Assembly: GCF_001729785.1 (NCBI RefSeq)
Contig: NZ_CP017183.1
Location: 1,488,001-1,552,000, forward strand
From: Enterobacter hormaechei subsp. xiangfangensis
GTDB lineage: Bacteria > Pseudomonadota > Gammaproteobacteria > Enterobacterales > Enterobacteriaceae
Direction: 5' to 3'
DNA length: 64,000 bases
In this document: positions 18,295 to 27,459 of the stretch, one piece after another
Position numbering within the stretch: position 1 is the first letter of the stretch
Layout: each line of letters starts with the position of its first letter
Position numbers and translations under genes: made by a program
Notes under the pieces: generated by a model
The model's database searches: none
Seen by the model: the letters and a program-made list of their open reading frames with translations, nothing else
What the model was told of the DNA's origin: nothing

Positions 18295-19407
18295 ATGATC
18301 GCCTTGAATAAAAAATGGTTATCGGGTCTGGTTGCGGGTGCTCTGATGGCCGTCTCTGCCGGCACGCTCGCTGCGGAACAAAAAACGCTGCACGTCTATA
18401 ACTGGTCTGACTATATTGCGCCGGATACCGTCGCCAATTTTGAAAAAGAGACCGGCATTAAGGTTGTCTACGACGTATTCGATTCCAACGAAGTGCTGGA
18501 AGGCAAACTGATGGCGGGCAGCACCGGTTTCGACCTGGTGGTGCCGTCGGCAAGCTTCCTGGAGCGTCAGCTGACCGCCGGTGTCTTCCAGCCGCTGGAC
18601 AAGAGCAAATTACCGAACTGGAAAAACCTCGATCCGGACGTGCTGAAGCTGGTGGCGAAGCACGATCCGGACAACAAATACGCGATGCCTTACCTGTGGG
18701 CGACCACCGGTATTGGCTATAACGTGGATAAAGTCAAAGCGGCGCTGGGCCCGGACGTCAAGCTGGACAGCTGGGACGTGGTGCTGAAGCCGGAAAACCT
18801 CGAGAAGCTGAAAAGCTGCGGCGTCTCTTTCCTCGATGCGCCGGAAGAGATTTTCGCCACCGTGCTTAACTATCTCGGCAAGGATCCAAACAGCAGCAAG
18901 GCTGACGACTACACCGGTCCGGCGACCGACCTGCTACTGAAGCTGCGTCCAAATATTCGCTACTTCCACTCCTCTCAGTATATCAACGACCTGGCGAACG
19001 GGGATATCTGCGTGGCCATCGGCTGGGCGGGCGACGTCTGGCAGGCGGCGAACCGCGCGAAAGAGGCAAAAAACGGCGTGAATGTTTCCTACTTCATTCC
19101 GAAGGAGGGGGCGCTGGCGTTCTTCGACGTCTTCGCGATGCCGGCTGATGCGAAAAACAAAGAGGAAGCGTATCAGTTCCTCAACTACCTGATGCGTCCG
19201 GATGTGATTGCTCACATCAGCGACCACGTCTACTACGCCAATGGTAACAAGGCCTCCGAGCCGCTGGTGAGCGAAGAAATCCGCAATAATCCGGCGATCT
19301 ACCCGCCAGCCGATGTGTTTGCCAAGCTCTTCACCCTGAAAGTGCAGGAACCAAAAATTGACCGTGTGCGTACCCGCGCGTGGACCAAGGTGAAAAGTGG
19401 TAAGTAA
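18295..19407 (+). CDS. potF: Putrescine-binding periplasmic protein PotF
   Basis: Substrate-binding protein (370 residues) of the PotFGHI putrescine importer. A Sec signal peptide ends at SAGTLA-A around residue 26. The mature part starts KTLHVYNWSDYIAPDTV, the polyamine-binding family hallmark, and includes NGDICVAIGWAGDVWQA with the aromatic and acidic pocket residues. Length and sequence match E. coli PotF closely. First gene of potF-G-H-I. Confidence 0.97.
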   Translation: MIALNKKWLSGLVAGALMAVSAGTLAAEQKTLHVYNWSDYIAPDTVANFEKETGIKVVYDVFDSNEVLEGKLMAGSTGFDLVVPSASFLERQLTAGVFQPLDKSKLPNWKNLDPDVLKLVAKHDPDNKYAMPYLWATTGIGYNVDKVKAALGPDVKLDSWDVVLKPENLEKLKSCGVSFLDAPEEIFATVLNYLGKDPNSSKADDYTGPATDLLLKLRPNIRYFHSSQYINDLANGDICVAIGWAGDVWQAANRAKEAKNGVNVSYFIPKEGALAFFDVFAMPADAKNKEEAYQFLNYLMRPDVIAHISDHVYYANGNKASEPLVSEEIRNNPAIYPPADVFAKLFTLKVQEPKIDRVRTRAWTKVKSGK

Positions 19408-19424
19408 CGGCGTTTGATATCGTT

Positions 19425-19493
19425 GCCCGGTAGCGCCGTCGCTTACCGGGCCGACAAATACCGTAGGCCGGGCAAGCGTTAGCGCCGCCCGGC
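19425..19493. repeat. REP pair between potF and potG
   Basis: Two inverted REP-like units: GCCCGGT...ACCGGGC (19425-19452) and GTAGGCCGGGCAAG...CGCCCGGC (19463-19493). Located inside the operon, where such pairs commonly stabilise the upstream message and let the binding protein be made in excess over the transporter subunits. Confidence 0.75.
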
Positions 19494-19550
19494 GATGCGC
19501 ACCCTGACGGTGCGTTTGCACCAGTGTTGATCTATGCCGGAGAGCACCCC

Positions 19551-20684
19551 GTGAATGACGCGATCCCCCGCCCGCAGGCGAAAGTCCGTAAAGCGCTGAC
19601 CCCGCTTCTTGAAATTCGAAACCTCACCAAATCCTTCGACGGCCAGCATGCCGTGGACGATGTCAGCCTGACGATCTACAAAGGTGAAATATTTGCTTTG
19701 CTCGGCGCATCCGGCTGCGGTAAATCGACCCTGCTGCGCATGCTGGCCGGGTTTGAACAGCCCACCGCCGGGCAGATCGTGCTGGATGGGGTAGACCTCT
19801 CCAGCGTGCCGCCGTACCAGCGGCCCATCAACATGATGTTCCAGTCCTATGCCCTGTTCCCGCACATGACCGTTGAGCAGAACATCGCCTTCGGCCTGAA
19901 GCAGGACAAACTGCCGAAAGCCGAAATCGCCGCGCGCGTGGCGGAGATGCTGAGCCTGGTGCATATGCAGGAGTTTGCGAAGCGTAAGCCGCATCAGCTT
20001 TCCGGCGGCCAGCGTCAGCGCGTGGCGCTGGCAAGAAGTCTGGCGAAGCGTCCAAAATTATTACTGCTCGACGAGCCGATGGGCGCGCTGGATAAAAAGC
20101 TGCGCGACCGGATGCAGCTGGAAGTGGTGGATATCCTCGAGCGCGTTGGGGTGACCTGCGTGATGGTGACTCACGACCAGGAAGAGGCGATGACCATGGC
20201 CGGGCGCATTGCGATCATGAATCGCGGTAAGTTCGTGCAGATCGGCGAGCCGGAAGAGATTTACGAACACCCGACAACCCGCTACAGCGCGGAGTTCATC
20301 GGCTCGGTGAACGTCTTCGAAGGGCTGCTGAAGGAACGCCAGGACGACGGTCTGGTGATTGAATCGCCGGGGCTGGTGCACCCGCTGAAGGTTGATTCTG
20401 ATAACTCCGTGGTGGACAACGTGCCGGTTTACGTTGCCCTGCGCCCGGAAAAAATCATGCTATGCGATGAGCCACCCGCCGATGGCTATAACTTTGCCGT
20501 GGGCGAAGTGGTGCACATTGCCTATCTCGGCGATCTGTCGATTTACCATGTGCGCCTGAAAAGCGGCCAGATGCTCAGCGCCCAGTTACAGAACGAACAC
20601 CGGTATCGCAAGGGACAGCCAACCTGGGGCGACGAAGTGAGCCTCTGCTGGGATGCGGACAGTTGCGTAGTCCTGACGGTATAA
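19551..20684 (+). CDS. potG: Putrescine ABC transporter ATPase PotG
   Basis: Cytosolic ATPase of 377 residues driving putrescine import. Walker A is GASGCGKSTLL, the Q-loop is MFQSYALFPHM, the signature is LSGGQRQRVALA, Walker B is LLLLDEPMGALD and the switch His is in MVTHDQEEA. A C-terminal TOBE/OB regulatory domain follows from about residue 250. The start is GTG at 19551 after GGAGAG; the frame opens nine codons earlier, but this start gives the E. coli length. It is followed by potH after 9 bases. Confidence 0.95.
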   Translation: MNDAIPRPQAKVRKALTPLLEIRNLTKSFDGQHAVDDVSLTIYKGEIFALLGASGCGKSTLLRMLAGFEQPTAGQIVLDGVDLSSVPPYQRPINMMFQSYALFPHMTVEQNIAFGLKQDKLPKAEIAARVAEMLSLVHMQEFAKRKPHQLSGGQRQRVALARSLAKRPKLLLLDEPMGALDKKLRDRMQLEVVDILERVGVTCVMVTHDQEEAMTMAGRIAIMNRGKFVQIGEPEEIYEHPTTRYSAEFIGSVNVFEGLLKERQDDGLVIESPGLVHPLKVDSDNSVVDNVPVYVALRPEKIMLCDEPPADGYNFAVGEVVHIAYLGDLSIYHVRLKSGQMLSAQLQNEHRYRKGQPTWGDEVSLCWDADSCVVLTV

Positions 20685-20693
20685 GGAGCGGTC

Positions 20694-21647
20694 ATGAGTA
20701 CACTTGAACCTCCAGCCCGCGTCAAAAAACCGGGCGGTTTCGCGCTCTGGCTGGCGCGCATACAGATGGCGCATGGCCGCAAGCTGGTCATCGCCATGCC
20801 CTATATCTGGCTGATCCTGCTGTTTCTGCTGCCGTTCCTGATCGTCTTTAAGATCAGCCTGGCGGAGATGGCGCGGGCGATCCCACCGTATACCGATCTG
20901 TGGGAGTGGGCCGACGGGCAGCTGACGCTGACCGTAAACCTCGGTAATTTCCTGCAACTGACCGACGATCCGCTCTATTTCGAAGCCTATTTGCAGTCGT
21001 TACAGGTTGCGGCTATTTCTACGATCTGCTGCTTGTTGATGGGCTACCCGCTGGCGTGGGCAGTGGCGCACAGCAAGCCGTCGACGCGAAATATTTTACT
21101 GCTGTTGGTCATTTTACCGTCGTGGACGTCGTTCCTGATCCGCGTGTACGCGTGGATGGGGATCCTGAAGAATAACGGCATACTGAATAACTTCCTGCTG
21201 TGGCTTGGGGTGATCGACCAGCCGCTGACGATCCTGCATACCAACCTTGCGGTGTATATCGGGATTGTCTATGCCTATCTGCCGTTTATGGTGCTGCCGA
21301 TCTATACGGCGCTGACGCGTATTGATTACTCGCTGGTGGAAGCCTCGCTGGATCTCGGCGCACGCCCGTTGAAGACTTTCTTCAGCGTCATTGTGCCGCT
21401 CACCAAAGGCGGGATCATCGCCGGATCGATGCTGGTGTTTATCCCGGCTGTCGGGGAGTTTGTGATCCCGGAACTGCTCGGCGGCCCGGACAGCATCATG
21501 ATTGGCCGCGTGCTATGGCAGGAGTTCTTCAATAACCGCGACTGGCCGGTGGCCTCGGCGGTGGCGATCGTCATGTTACTGCTGCTGATCGTGCCGATCA
21601 TGTGGTTCCATAAACATCAGCAGAAACAGATGGGAGACCACGGATGA
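20694..21647 (+). CDS. potH: Putrescine ABC transporter permease PotH
   Basis: Inner-membrane permease of 317 residues with six predicted helices. The cytosolic EAA coupling loop is EASLDLGARPLKTFFSVIVP, which contacts PotG. The N-terminal extension (about 35 residues) before the first helix is as in E. coli. It overlaps potI by 4 bases (ATGA), which indicates coupled translation of the permease pair. Confidence 0.96.
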   Translation: MSTLEPPARVKKPGGFALWLARIQMAHGRKLVIAMPYIWLILLFLLPFLIVFKISLAEMARAIPPYTDLWEWADGQLTLTVNLGNFLQLTDDPLYFEAYLQSLQVAAISTICCLLMGYPLAWAVAHSKPSTRNILLLLVILPSWTSFLIRVYAWMGILKNNGILNNFLLWLGVIDQPLTILHTNLAVYIGIVYAYLPFMVLPIYTALTRIDYSLVEASLDLGARPLKTFFSVIVPLTKGGIIAGSMLVFIPAVGEFVIPELLGGPDSIMIGRVLWQEFFNNRDWPVASAVAIVMLLLLIVPIMWFHKHQQKQMGDHG

Positions 21648-22489
21648 ACAACTTACCGGTAGTACGCTCCCCGTGGCGAATTGCGATCCTGATTATCGGC
21701 TTTACCTTCCTTTATGCGCCGATGCTGATGCTGGTGATCTACTCGTTCAACAGCTCTAAGCTGGTCACCGTCTGGGCGGGCTGGTCGACGCGCTGGTACA
21801 GCGAGCTGTTCCACGATGATGCGATGATGAGCGCGGTGGGGCTGAGCCTGACCATTGCGGCGCTGGCGGCGACGATGGCCTGCGTGCTGGGCACGATTGC
21901 CGCGCTGGTGATGGTGCGCTTTGGCCGTTTCCGCGGGGCAAATGGTTTTGCGTTTATGATCACCGCCCCGCTGGTCATGCCGGACGTGATCACCGGGCTG
22001 TCGCTGCTGCTGCTGTTTGTCGCGCTGGCGCACGCCATCGGCTGGCCAGCGGATCGCGGGATGCTCACCATCTGGCTGGCGCACGTCACCTTCTGTACGG
22101 CATATGTGGCGGTGGTCATCTCCTCGCGGCTGCGCGAGCTGGATCGCTCCATTGAAGAGGCGGCGATGGATCTCGGCGCCACGCCGCTGAAGGTCTTTTT
22201 CATCATCACGCTGCCGATGATTATGCCGGCGGTGATCTCCGGCTGGCTGCTGGCGTTCACGCTCTCGCTCGACGATCTGGTTATCGCCAGCTTTGTGTCG
22301 GGACCGGGCGCGACGACGCTGCCGATGCTGGTCTTCTCCAGCGTGCGGATGGGGGTGAATCCGGAGATCAACGCCCTGGCCTCCATCATCCTTGGCGTGG
22401 TCGGAATTGTCGGATTTATCGCCTGGTATTTGATGGCGCGCGCGGAAAAACAGCGTGTGCGCGATATCCAGCGTGCAAGACGCGGCTGA
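21644..22489 (+). CDS. potI: Putrescine ABC transporter permease PotI
   Basis: Second permease, 281 residues, six predicted helices. The EAA loop is EEAAMDLGATPLKVFFIITL. It pairs with PotH to form the putrescine channel. Last gene of the operon; a strong terminator follows 23 bases after the stop. Confidence 0.96.
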   Translation: MNNLPVVRSPWRIAILIIGFTFLYAPMLMLVIYSFNSSKLVTVWAGWSTRWYSELFHDDAMMSAVGLSLTIAALAATMACVLGTIAALVMVRFGRFRGANGFAFMITAPLVMPDVITGLSLLLLFVALAHAIGWPADRGMLTIWLAHVTFCTAYVAVVISSRLRELDRSIEEAAMDLGATPLKVFFIITLPMIMPAVISGWLLAFTLSLDDLVIASFVSGPGATTLPMLVFSSVRMGVNPEINALASIILGVVGIVGFIAWYLMARAEKQRVRDIQRARRG

Positions 22490-22511
22490 AGGAATTACTA
22501 TTTCCAGTGAT

Positions 22512-22540
22512 GTGCCGCGTATGACGCGGCACTGTTTTTC
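22512..22540 (+). terminator. Terminator of potFGHI
   Basis: Perfect stem GTGCCGCGT / ACGCGGCAC (22512-22520 and 22524-22532), loop ATG, followed by TGTTTTTC. Confidence 0.92.
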
Positions 22541-22555
22541 AGGGAAGTAAAAACA

Positions 22556-23029
22556 TTGGGATTCTTACAAAAAACACGTCATTCGCACGCCCGTCCGAAC
22601 GTCCCTGCACTGGTGCAGGTGGCGGCGCTCGCCATTATTATGATCCGCTGCCTGGATGTGCTGATGATAATGAACACGCTGGGTCCGCGCGGAATGGGGG
22701 AATTTATTCACCGCAGCGCGCAGACGTGGAATCTGACGCTGGTGTTTCTCAGCAGCCTGATGCTGGTGTTTATTGAGATCTACTGTGCGTTCTCGCTGGT
22801 GAAAGGCCGCAACTGGGCGCGCTGGGTGTATCTGCTGACGCAGATCACCGCCGCCAGCTACCTGTGGGCCGCCTCGCTGGGCTATGGCTATCCGGAGCTG
22901 TTCAGCATACCCGGTGAGTCACGACGTGAGATTTTCCATTCACTGGTGATGCAAAAACTGCCGGATATGCTGGTGCTCTGCCTGCTTTATCTCCCGGCTT
23001 CCAGTCGGCGGTTCTTCCGCCTGCAATAA
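22556..23029 (+). CDS. ybjO: Inner-membrane protein YbjO
   Basis: DUF2593 membrane protein of 157 residues with about four hydrophobic segments; function unknown. It matches E. coli YbjO from RPNVPALVQVAALAIIMIR to the end SSRRFFRLQ. The start taken is TTG at 22556 with AGGGAAG upstream; E. coli has a slightly longer N-terminus, so the exact start is not certain. It sits between potI and rlmC as usual. Confidence 0.88.
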   Translation: MGFLQKTRHSHARPNVPALVQVAALAIIMIRCLDVLMIMNTLGPRGMGEFIHRSAQTWNLTLVFLSSLMLVFIEIYCAFSLVKGRNWARWVYLLTQITAASYLWAASLGYGYPELFSIPGESRREIFHSLVMQKLPDMLVLCLLYLPASSRRFFRLQ

Positions 23030-23069
23030 TGTGTATAATCGCAGCCCTCGTGTTTCTTAAGGTTTTCAT

Positions 23070-24197
23070 ATGCAGTGCGCACTCTACGACGCCGGACGCT
23101 GCCGCTCCTGTCAGTGGATAGAACAGCCGGTCTCTCAACAACTCACCGCCAAAATGGTCGACCTGCAACAGCTGCTGGCAGCACACGCGGTGGGCGAGTG
23201 GTGCGCACCCGTCAGCGGCCCGGAGCAGGGCTTTCGCAATAAAGCCAAAATGGTGGTCAGCGGCAGCGTTGAAAAGCCGCTGCTGGGGATGCTGCACCGC
23301 GACGGCACGCCGGAAGATTTAACCGACTGCCCGCTGTATCCCGCCTCGTTTGAGCCGGTGTTTAGCGCTCTGAAACCGTTTATCGCCCGGGCGGGGTTAA
23401 CGCCCTATAACGTTGCCCGCAGGCGCGGCGAGCTGAAATACCTTCTGCTGACCGAAAGCCAGATCGACGGCGGGATGATGCTGCGCTTTGTGCTGCGTTC
23501 GGAAACCAAACTGGAGCAGCTGCGCGCGGCACTTCCGGGATTGCAGCAACAGCTTCCGCAGCTCAAGGTTATCACCGCAAATATTCAGCCGGTGCATATG
23601 GCGATCATGGAAGGGGAGAAAGAGATTTTCTTCACCGAACAGCACGCGCTGGAGGAGCGTTTTAACTGCGTGCCGCTGTGGATCCGTCCGCAAAGCTTCT
23701 TTCAGACTAACCCCACCGTCGCCAGCGCGCTGTACACCACCGCGCGCGACTGGGTGCGTGCGTTACAGGTTCATCACATGTGGGATCTGTTCTGCGGCGT
23801 CGGCGGCTTTGGCCTGCACTGTGCCACGCCAGACATGCAGCTCACCGGCATTGAGATCTCCGCCGAAGCGATTGCCTGCGCGAAGCAGTCCGCCGCGGAG
23901 CTGGGGCTGACGAATCTGCACTTCCAGGCGCTGGACTCCACGCAGTTCGCGACCGGGCAGGGCAACGTGCCGGAGCTGGTGCTGGTGAACCCGCCGCGCC
24001 GGGGCATCGGCCAGGCGCTCTGCGACTACCTGAGCCAGATGGCGCCGGAGTACATCGTCTACTCCAGCTGTAACGCGCAGACCATGGCGAAGGATATCGC
24101 CAGCCTGTCGGGCTACCGCATCGCGCGCGTTCAGCTTTTCGATATGTTCCCCCATACCGCCCATTATGAAGTGTTGACGTTGTTAACCAAAGCGTAG
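23070..24197 (+). CDS. rlmC: 23S rRNA (uracil747-C5)-methyltransferase RlmC
   Basis: SAM-dependent methyltransferase (RumB, 375 residues) that makes m5U747 in 23S rRNA. The iron-sulfur cluster cysteines are in [16 protein letters not shown] near the N-terminus and LTDCPLYP. The SAM motif is [13 protein letters not shown], motif IV is LVNPPRRG, and the catalytic cysteine is in [12 protein letters not shown]. The ATG at 23070 gives the standard length. A REP unit follows, then the two-component pair. Confidence 0.96.
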   Translation: MQCALYDAGRCRSCQWIEQPVSQQLTAKMVDLQQLLAAHAVGEWCAPVSGPEQGFRNKAKMVVSGSVEKPLLGMLHRDGTPEDLTDCPLYPASFEPVFSALKPFIARAGLTPYNVARRRGELKYLLLTESQIDGGMMLRFVLRSETKLEQLRAALPGLQQQLPQLKVITANIQPVHMAIMEGEKEIFFTEQHALEERFNCVPLWIRPQSFFQTNPTVASALYTTARDWVRALQVHHMWDLFCGVGGFGLHCATPDMQLTGIEISAEAIACAKQSAAELGLTNLHFQALDSTQFATGQGNVPELVLVNPPRRGIGQALCDYLSQMAPEYIVYSSCNAQTMAKDIASLSGYRIARVQLFDMFPHTAHYEVLTLLTKA

Positions 24198-24225
24198 GCC
24201 GGGTAAGGCGAAGCCGCCCCCCGGC
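24194..24225. repeat. REP-type palindrome after rlmC
   Basis: GTAGGCCGGGTAAGGCGAAG followed by CCGCCCCCCGGC. It overlaps the rlmC stop codon and is the same family as the element at 3049. Confidence 0.75.
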
Positions 24226-24318
24226 ATAAACCCCACACAATGTTCAACAAAATGTGAACTCTTCCCCCGCTCGAAATCAGGTAAGCTTACGACATAACAA
24301 ATGATTGAAGGCTTACCC

Positions 24319-25026
24319 ATGAAGCAGATCCTGCTGGTAGAAGATGACCACGATATCGCGGCACTCCTGCGTCTTAACCTGGAAGATGAAGGCTACGCCA
24401 TTACCCACGAGCCCGACGGGGGCAACGCCTTACAGCGTCTTGAAACACAGCCGTGGGACGCGGTGATCCTCGATCTGATGCTGCCGAATGTTGATGGTCT
24501 GGAGATTTGCCGCCGTATCCGCCAGATGACCCGTTACCTGCCCATTATCATCATTAGCGCCCGCAGCAGTGAAACTGACCGTATTACCGGCCTGGAAACC
24601 GGGGCGGATGATTATCTGGCAAAACCTTTCTCGGTGCAGGAGCTGATTGCCCGCATTAAGGCGCTGTTCCGCCGACAGCAGGCGATGGGCCAGGCGCAGA
24701 CGGACGGCATTATTCAGGCGCACGGTCTGACTATCGATCCGCTGGCGCGCACCGTGCGTCTTAACGGTCAACACGTCGATCTCACTCCGCGTGAATTTGA
24801 ACTGCTCTATTTTTTTGCTCGCCATCCTGGAGAGGTCTTTTCACGTCTGGCATTGCTGGAGCAGGTGTGGGGGTATCAGCACGAAGGCTACGAACACACC
24901 GTCAACACCCATATTAACCGCCTGCGCATCAAAATAGAAAAAGATGCCGCCGAGCCGGAGATCGTTCGCACCGTCTGGGGCAAAGGCTACAAATTCGCGG
25001 AGCAGAATCATGATGCGTCGCTTTAG
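24319..25026 (+). CDS. OmpR-family response regulator of unknown signal
   Basis: DNA-binding response regulator of 235 residues. The receiver domain (about 1-115) has the acidic pocket VEDDHD, the phosphoacceptor Asp52 in VILDLMLPNVDG and the switch Lys in DDYLAKPFS. The C-terminal OmpR/PhoB winged helix (about 135-232) includes LTPREFELLYFFARHPGEVF and VRTVWGKGYKF. The ATG at 24319 (MKQILLVEDD) is the natural start; an ATG six codons upstream is in frame. It overlaps its sensor gene by 17 bases. No K-12 gene lies at this site and I cannot name the system. Confidence 0.9.
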   Translation: MKQILLVEDDHDIAALLRLNLEDEGYAITHEPDGGNALQRLETQPWDAVILDLMLPNVDGLEICRRIRQMTRYLPIIIISARSSETDRITGLETGADDYLAKPFSVQELIARIKALFRRQQAMGQAQTDGIIQAHGLTIDPLARTVRLNGQHVDLTPREFELLYFFARHPGEVFSRLALLEQVWGYQHEGYEHTVNTHINRLRIKIEKDAAEPEIVRTVWGKGYKFAEQNHDASL

Positions 25027-26479
25027 CCTGAGCCAGCGCCTGACGCTGCTGTTTACGGTGTTACTGCTGCTCTGCGCCACCGTCGCCTGTGCGGTGCAGC
25101 TCTACAGTAGCATGCAGTACGGCAACGCGATGGTGCAGCGGCTCTCCGGCGGGCTGGCGCAGCAGATTGTGCAGCGGGAAGCGATTCTGGATTCGCAGGG
25201 CAGGGTGGATCGCAGCGCCTTAAAACCGCTGTTCGACCGGCTGATGACCTTTAATCCGAGCGTCGAGCTGTATGTTGTCTCGCCTGATGGCGATATCCTG
25301 GCCGATGCCGCCCCGCCGGGGCACATTCAGCGGCAAAAAATTGACCTCGCGCCGATACAGAATTTCCTGAGCGGGACGGTGATGCCGGTGTTTGGCGACG
25401 ATCCCCGAAGCCAGAATAAGAAAGTCTTCAGCGCCACCCCGCTGCGGCAGGACGGCGAGCTGAAGGGGTATCTGTACATTATTTTGCAGGGGGAAGAGTC
25501 CAACGCGCTGGCGGAGATGGCCTGGCACAAAGCGCTCTGGAGTACGGCGCTGTGGTCGATGCTGCTGGTGGCGCTGTTTGGTCTGCTGGCGGGGGTGCTG
25601 CTCTGGTACTGGGTGACGCGCCCGGTTAAAGAGCTCACGCTGGACGTGGCCGGGCTGGAGCAGGACAGCATCAGCGCGATTAAGCAGCTGGCGGCCCAGC
25701 CGCTTGAGCCTGCCGGCCAGGATGAAGTGGCGATCCTGCGCAATACCTTTATCGAGCTGGCGCGCAAAATCACCTCTCAGTGGGATCGGCTGGCCGACAG
25801 CGACCGCCAGCGCCGGGAGTTTATCGCCAACATTTCGCACGACTTACGCACCCCGCTGACGTCGCTGCTGGGTTATCTGGAAACGCTGTCGCTCAAATCC
25901 GCCACGCTGTCGCCGCAGGAGCATCAGCAGTACCTCGCTACCGCGCTGCGTCAGGGGCAAAAGGTACGCCATCTGTCGCAGCAGCTGTTCGAGCTGGCGC
26001 GTCTTGAGCACGGCGGCATCAAGCCCCAGCGCGAGCGTTTTGCCATGGCTGAACTGATTTCCGACGTGGCGCAGAAGTTTGAGCTTACCGCCCGCACGCG
26101 CGAGGTGAACCTGCGTATTGATGTGCCGGGGCGATTGCCGCTGGTGAACGCCGACGTGTCGATGATCGAGCGCGTGGTCACTAACCTTCTGGATAACGCC
26201 ATCCGTCATACGCCGAGCGGCGGAGAAATTCGTCTGGCGGTCTGGCAGGAGAATGAACGACTTCAGGTCGAAGTGGCAGACAATGGTACGGGCGTAGATG
26301 CCTCGCTGCGCGACGATTTGTTCCAGCGGCCTTCAGCGTTAAATCCTCAGGCGTCGCGAGAGAACCGTGGGGGATTAGGGCTGTTAATCGTGAAGAGAAT
26401 GCTGGAGCTGCACGGCGGTGGGATCAGGCTGATGGAGTCCGTGAGCGGGGCGCGGTTCAGGTTCTTTGTACCGCTATGA
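25010..26479 (+). CDS. Sensor histidine kinase, partner of the upstream regulator
   Basis: Membrane sensor kinase of 489 residues. TM1 is at about 13-33 (LTLLFTVLLLLCATVACA) and TM2 at about 175-200 (MLLVALFGLLAGVLLWYW), enclosing a periplasmic domain of about 140 residues that should hold the signal site. A HAMP linker follows. The phosphorylated His277 is in FIANISHDLRTPLTS. ATP-binding boxes are NLLDNAIRHTP (N), VADNGTG (G1) and RGGLGLLIVKRML (G2). The periplasmic domain (ELYVVSPDGDILADA) looks PAS/dCache-like but is not assigned. An adjacent second ATG at 25013 is possible. Confidence 0.9.
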   Translation: MMRRFSLSQRLTLLFTVLLLLCATVACAVQLYSSMQYGNAMVQRLSGGLAQQIVQREAILDSQGRVDRSALKPLFDRLMTFNPSVELYVVSPDGDILADAAPPGHIQRQKIDLAPIQNFLSGTVMPVFGDDPRSQNKKVFSATPLRQDGELKGYLYIILQGEESNALAEMAWHKALWSTALWSMLLVALFGLLAGVLLWYWVTRPVKELTLDVAGLEQDSISAIKQLAAQPLEPAGQDEVAILRNTFIELARKITSQWDRLADSDRQRREFIANISHDLRTPLTSLLGYLETLSLKSATLSPQEHQQYLATALRQGQKVRHLSQQLFELARLEHGGIKPQRERFAMAELISDVAQKFELTARTREVNLRIDVPGRLPLVNADVSMIERVVTNLLDNAIRHTPSGGEIRLAVWQENERLQVEVADNGTGVDASLRDDLFQRPSALNPQASRENRGGLGLLIVKRMLELHGGGIRLMESVSGARFRFFVPL

Positions 26480-26485
26480 GAAATT

Positions 26486-26545
26486 GCCGGGTGGCGCTGC
26501 GCTTATCCGGCCTACAGACCACCCCCGCAGGCCAGACCACCCGGC
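26486..26545. repeat. REP unit with inverted tail
   Basis: GCCGGGTGGCGC...TATCCGGCCTACAG, then a second short arm GCCAGACCACCCGGC. It lies between the convergent sensor kinase and artJ genes and may end both messages. Confidence 0.75.
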
Positions 26546-26554
26546 AAAAAGAGA

Positions 26555-27286
26555 TTACTGAGGGAACCACTGCTCGCTGATTTTCTGGTACGTACCGTCA
26601 GCTTTGATCGCTTTCAGCGCGCCGTTCAGTTTCTCAAGCAGAGCCTTGTTATCCGGACGCACGGCAATACCGAGGCCAGTGCCGAAATACTGCGGATCGG
26701 TCACTTTCTCCGTCGCTGTACCCAGCTGCGGGTTGGTTTTCAGCCACTCATTCACGACTGCGGTGTCGCCAAATACGCCATCGATACGGCCATTTTTCAG
26801 GTCGATAATGGCATTCTGGTAGCTGTCGTAGGCCACGGTTTTCACTTCAGGATGCTTGTCCTGGAGGTATTTCTGGTGCGTGGTGCCGTTCTCCATGCCG
26901 ATGCGCTTGCCTTTCAGCTCGTCGAAAGATTTATAAGCTCCTTTCTTCGCAATCACCACCGCAGAGTTCGCGTAGTACGGGTCGGTGAACGCGACCTGCT
27001 TGCTGCGCTCTGGCGTAATGTCCATGCCGGAGATCACCGCATCGTATTTTTTAAATTTCAGGGACGGGATCAGGCTGTCAAACGCGTGGTTAGTAAAGGT
27101 GCAGTCGGCCTGCATCTGTTTGCACAGCGCTTTCGCCAGGTCAATGTCGAAACCGACGATCTGGTTGCTGGCATCCAGCGATTCAAACGGCGGATAGGTG
27201 GCAGAAACGCCAAAATTGATTTTATCGGCGGCGGATGCGCCAGCGGCGAAGGTTGCGAGTAATGCGGCCAGAACTAACTTTTTCAT
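26555..27286 (-). CDS. artJ: Arginine-binding periplasmic protein ArtJ
   Basis: High-affinity arginine-binding protein of 243 residues for the ArtPQM transporter. A signal peptide ends at SA-A near residue 19. The solute-binding family 3 pattern is clear, with INFGVSATYPPFESLD, the ligand-binding ISGMDITPERSKQVAFT and NGTTHQKYL. It is a separate transcription unit from artPIQM, with two ARG boxes upstream. Assigned as ArtJ rather than ArtI by position and by divergence from the ArtI copy at 28851. Confidence 0.95.
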   Translation of the reverse strand: MKKLVLAALLATFAAGASAADKINFGVSATYPPFESLDASNQIVGFDIDLAKALCKQMQADCTFTNHAFDSLIPSLKFKKYDAVISGMDITPERSKQVAFTDPYYANSAVVIAKKGAYKSFDELKGKRIGMENGTTHQKYLQDKHPEVKTVAYDSYQNAIIDLKNGRIDGVFGDTAVVNEWLKTNPQLGTATEKVTDPQYFGTGLGIAVRPDNKALLEKLNGALKAIKADGTYQKISEQWFPQ

Positions 27287-27349
27287 TGTAATGCTCCCGT
27301 CTGTCTTATTGATGCGCCGTGTCTGCGGCCTGGATGTACAATGCCAGTT

Positions 27350-27388
27350 AATGAATTTATATGCAATAAAAATGATTAAGTATTATTT
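27350..27388 (-). promoter_or_regulatory. Pair of ARG boxes controlling artJ
   Basis: AATGAATTTATATGCAAT (27350-27367) matches the 18-bp ARG-box consensus WNTGAATWWWWATTCANW at all but one position. A weaker copy begins 3 bases later (27371-27388), the usual ArgR hexamer spacing. ArgR repression of artJ by arginine is established in E. coli. Confidence 0.78.
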
Positions 27389-27395
27389 TAATCAC

Positions 27396-27429
27396 AAAAA
27401 AAAGCGGATAACCCATCAGGTTACCCGCT
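27396..27429 (-). terminator. Terminator of the artPIQM operon
   Basis: On the minus strand AGCGGGTAAC / GTTATCCGCT (complement of 27420-27429 and 27403-27412) with one mismatch and a 7-base loop, followed by seven or more T. It is 31 bases after the artM stop. Confidence 0.88.
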
Positions 27430-27459
27430 CCATGAATACCGTTTTATGCATTTGGGTGG

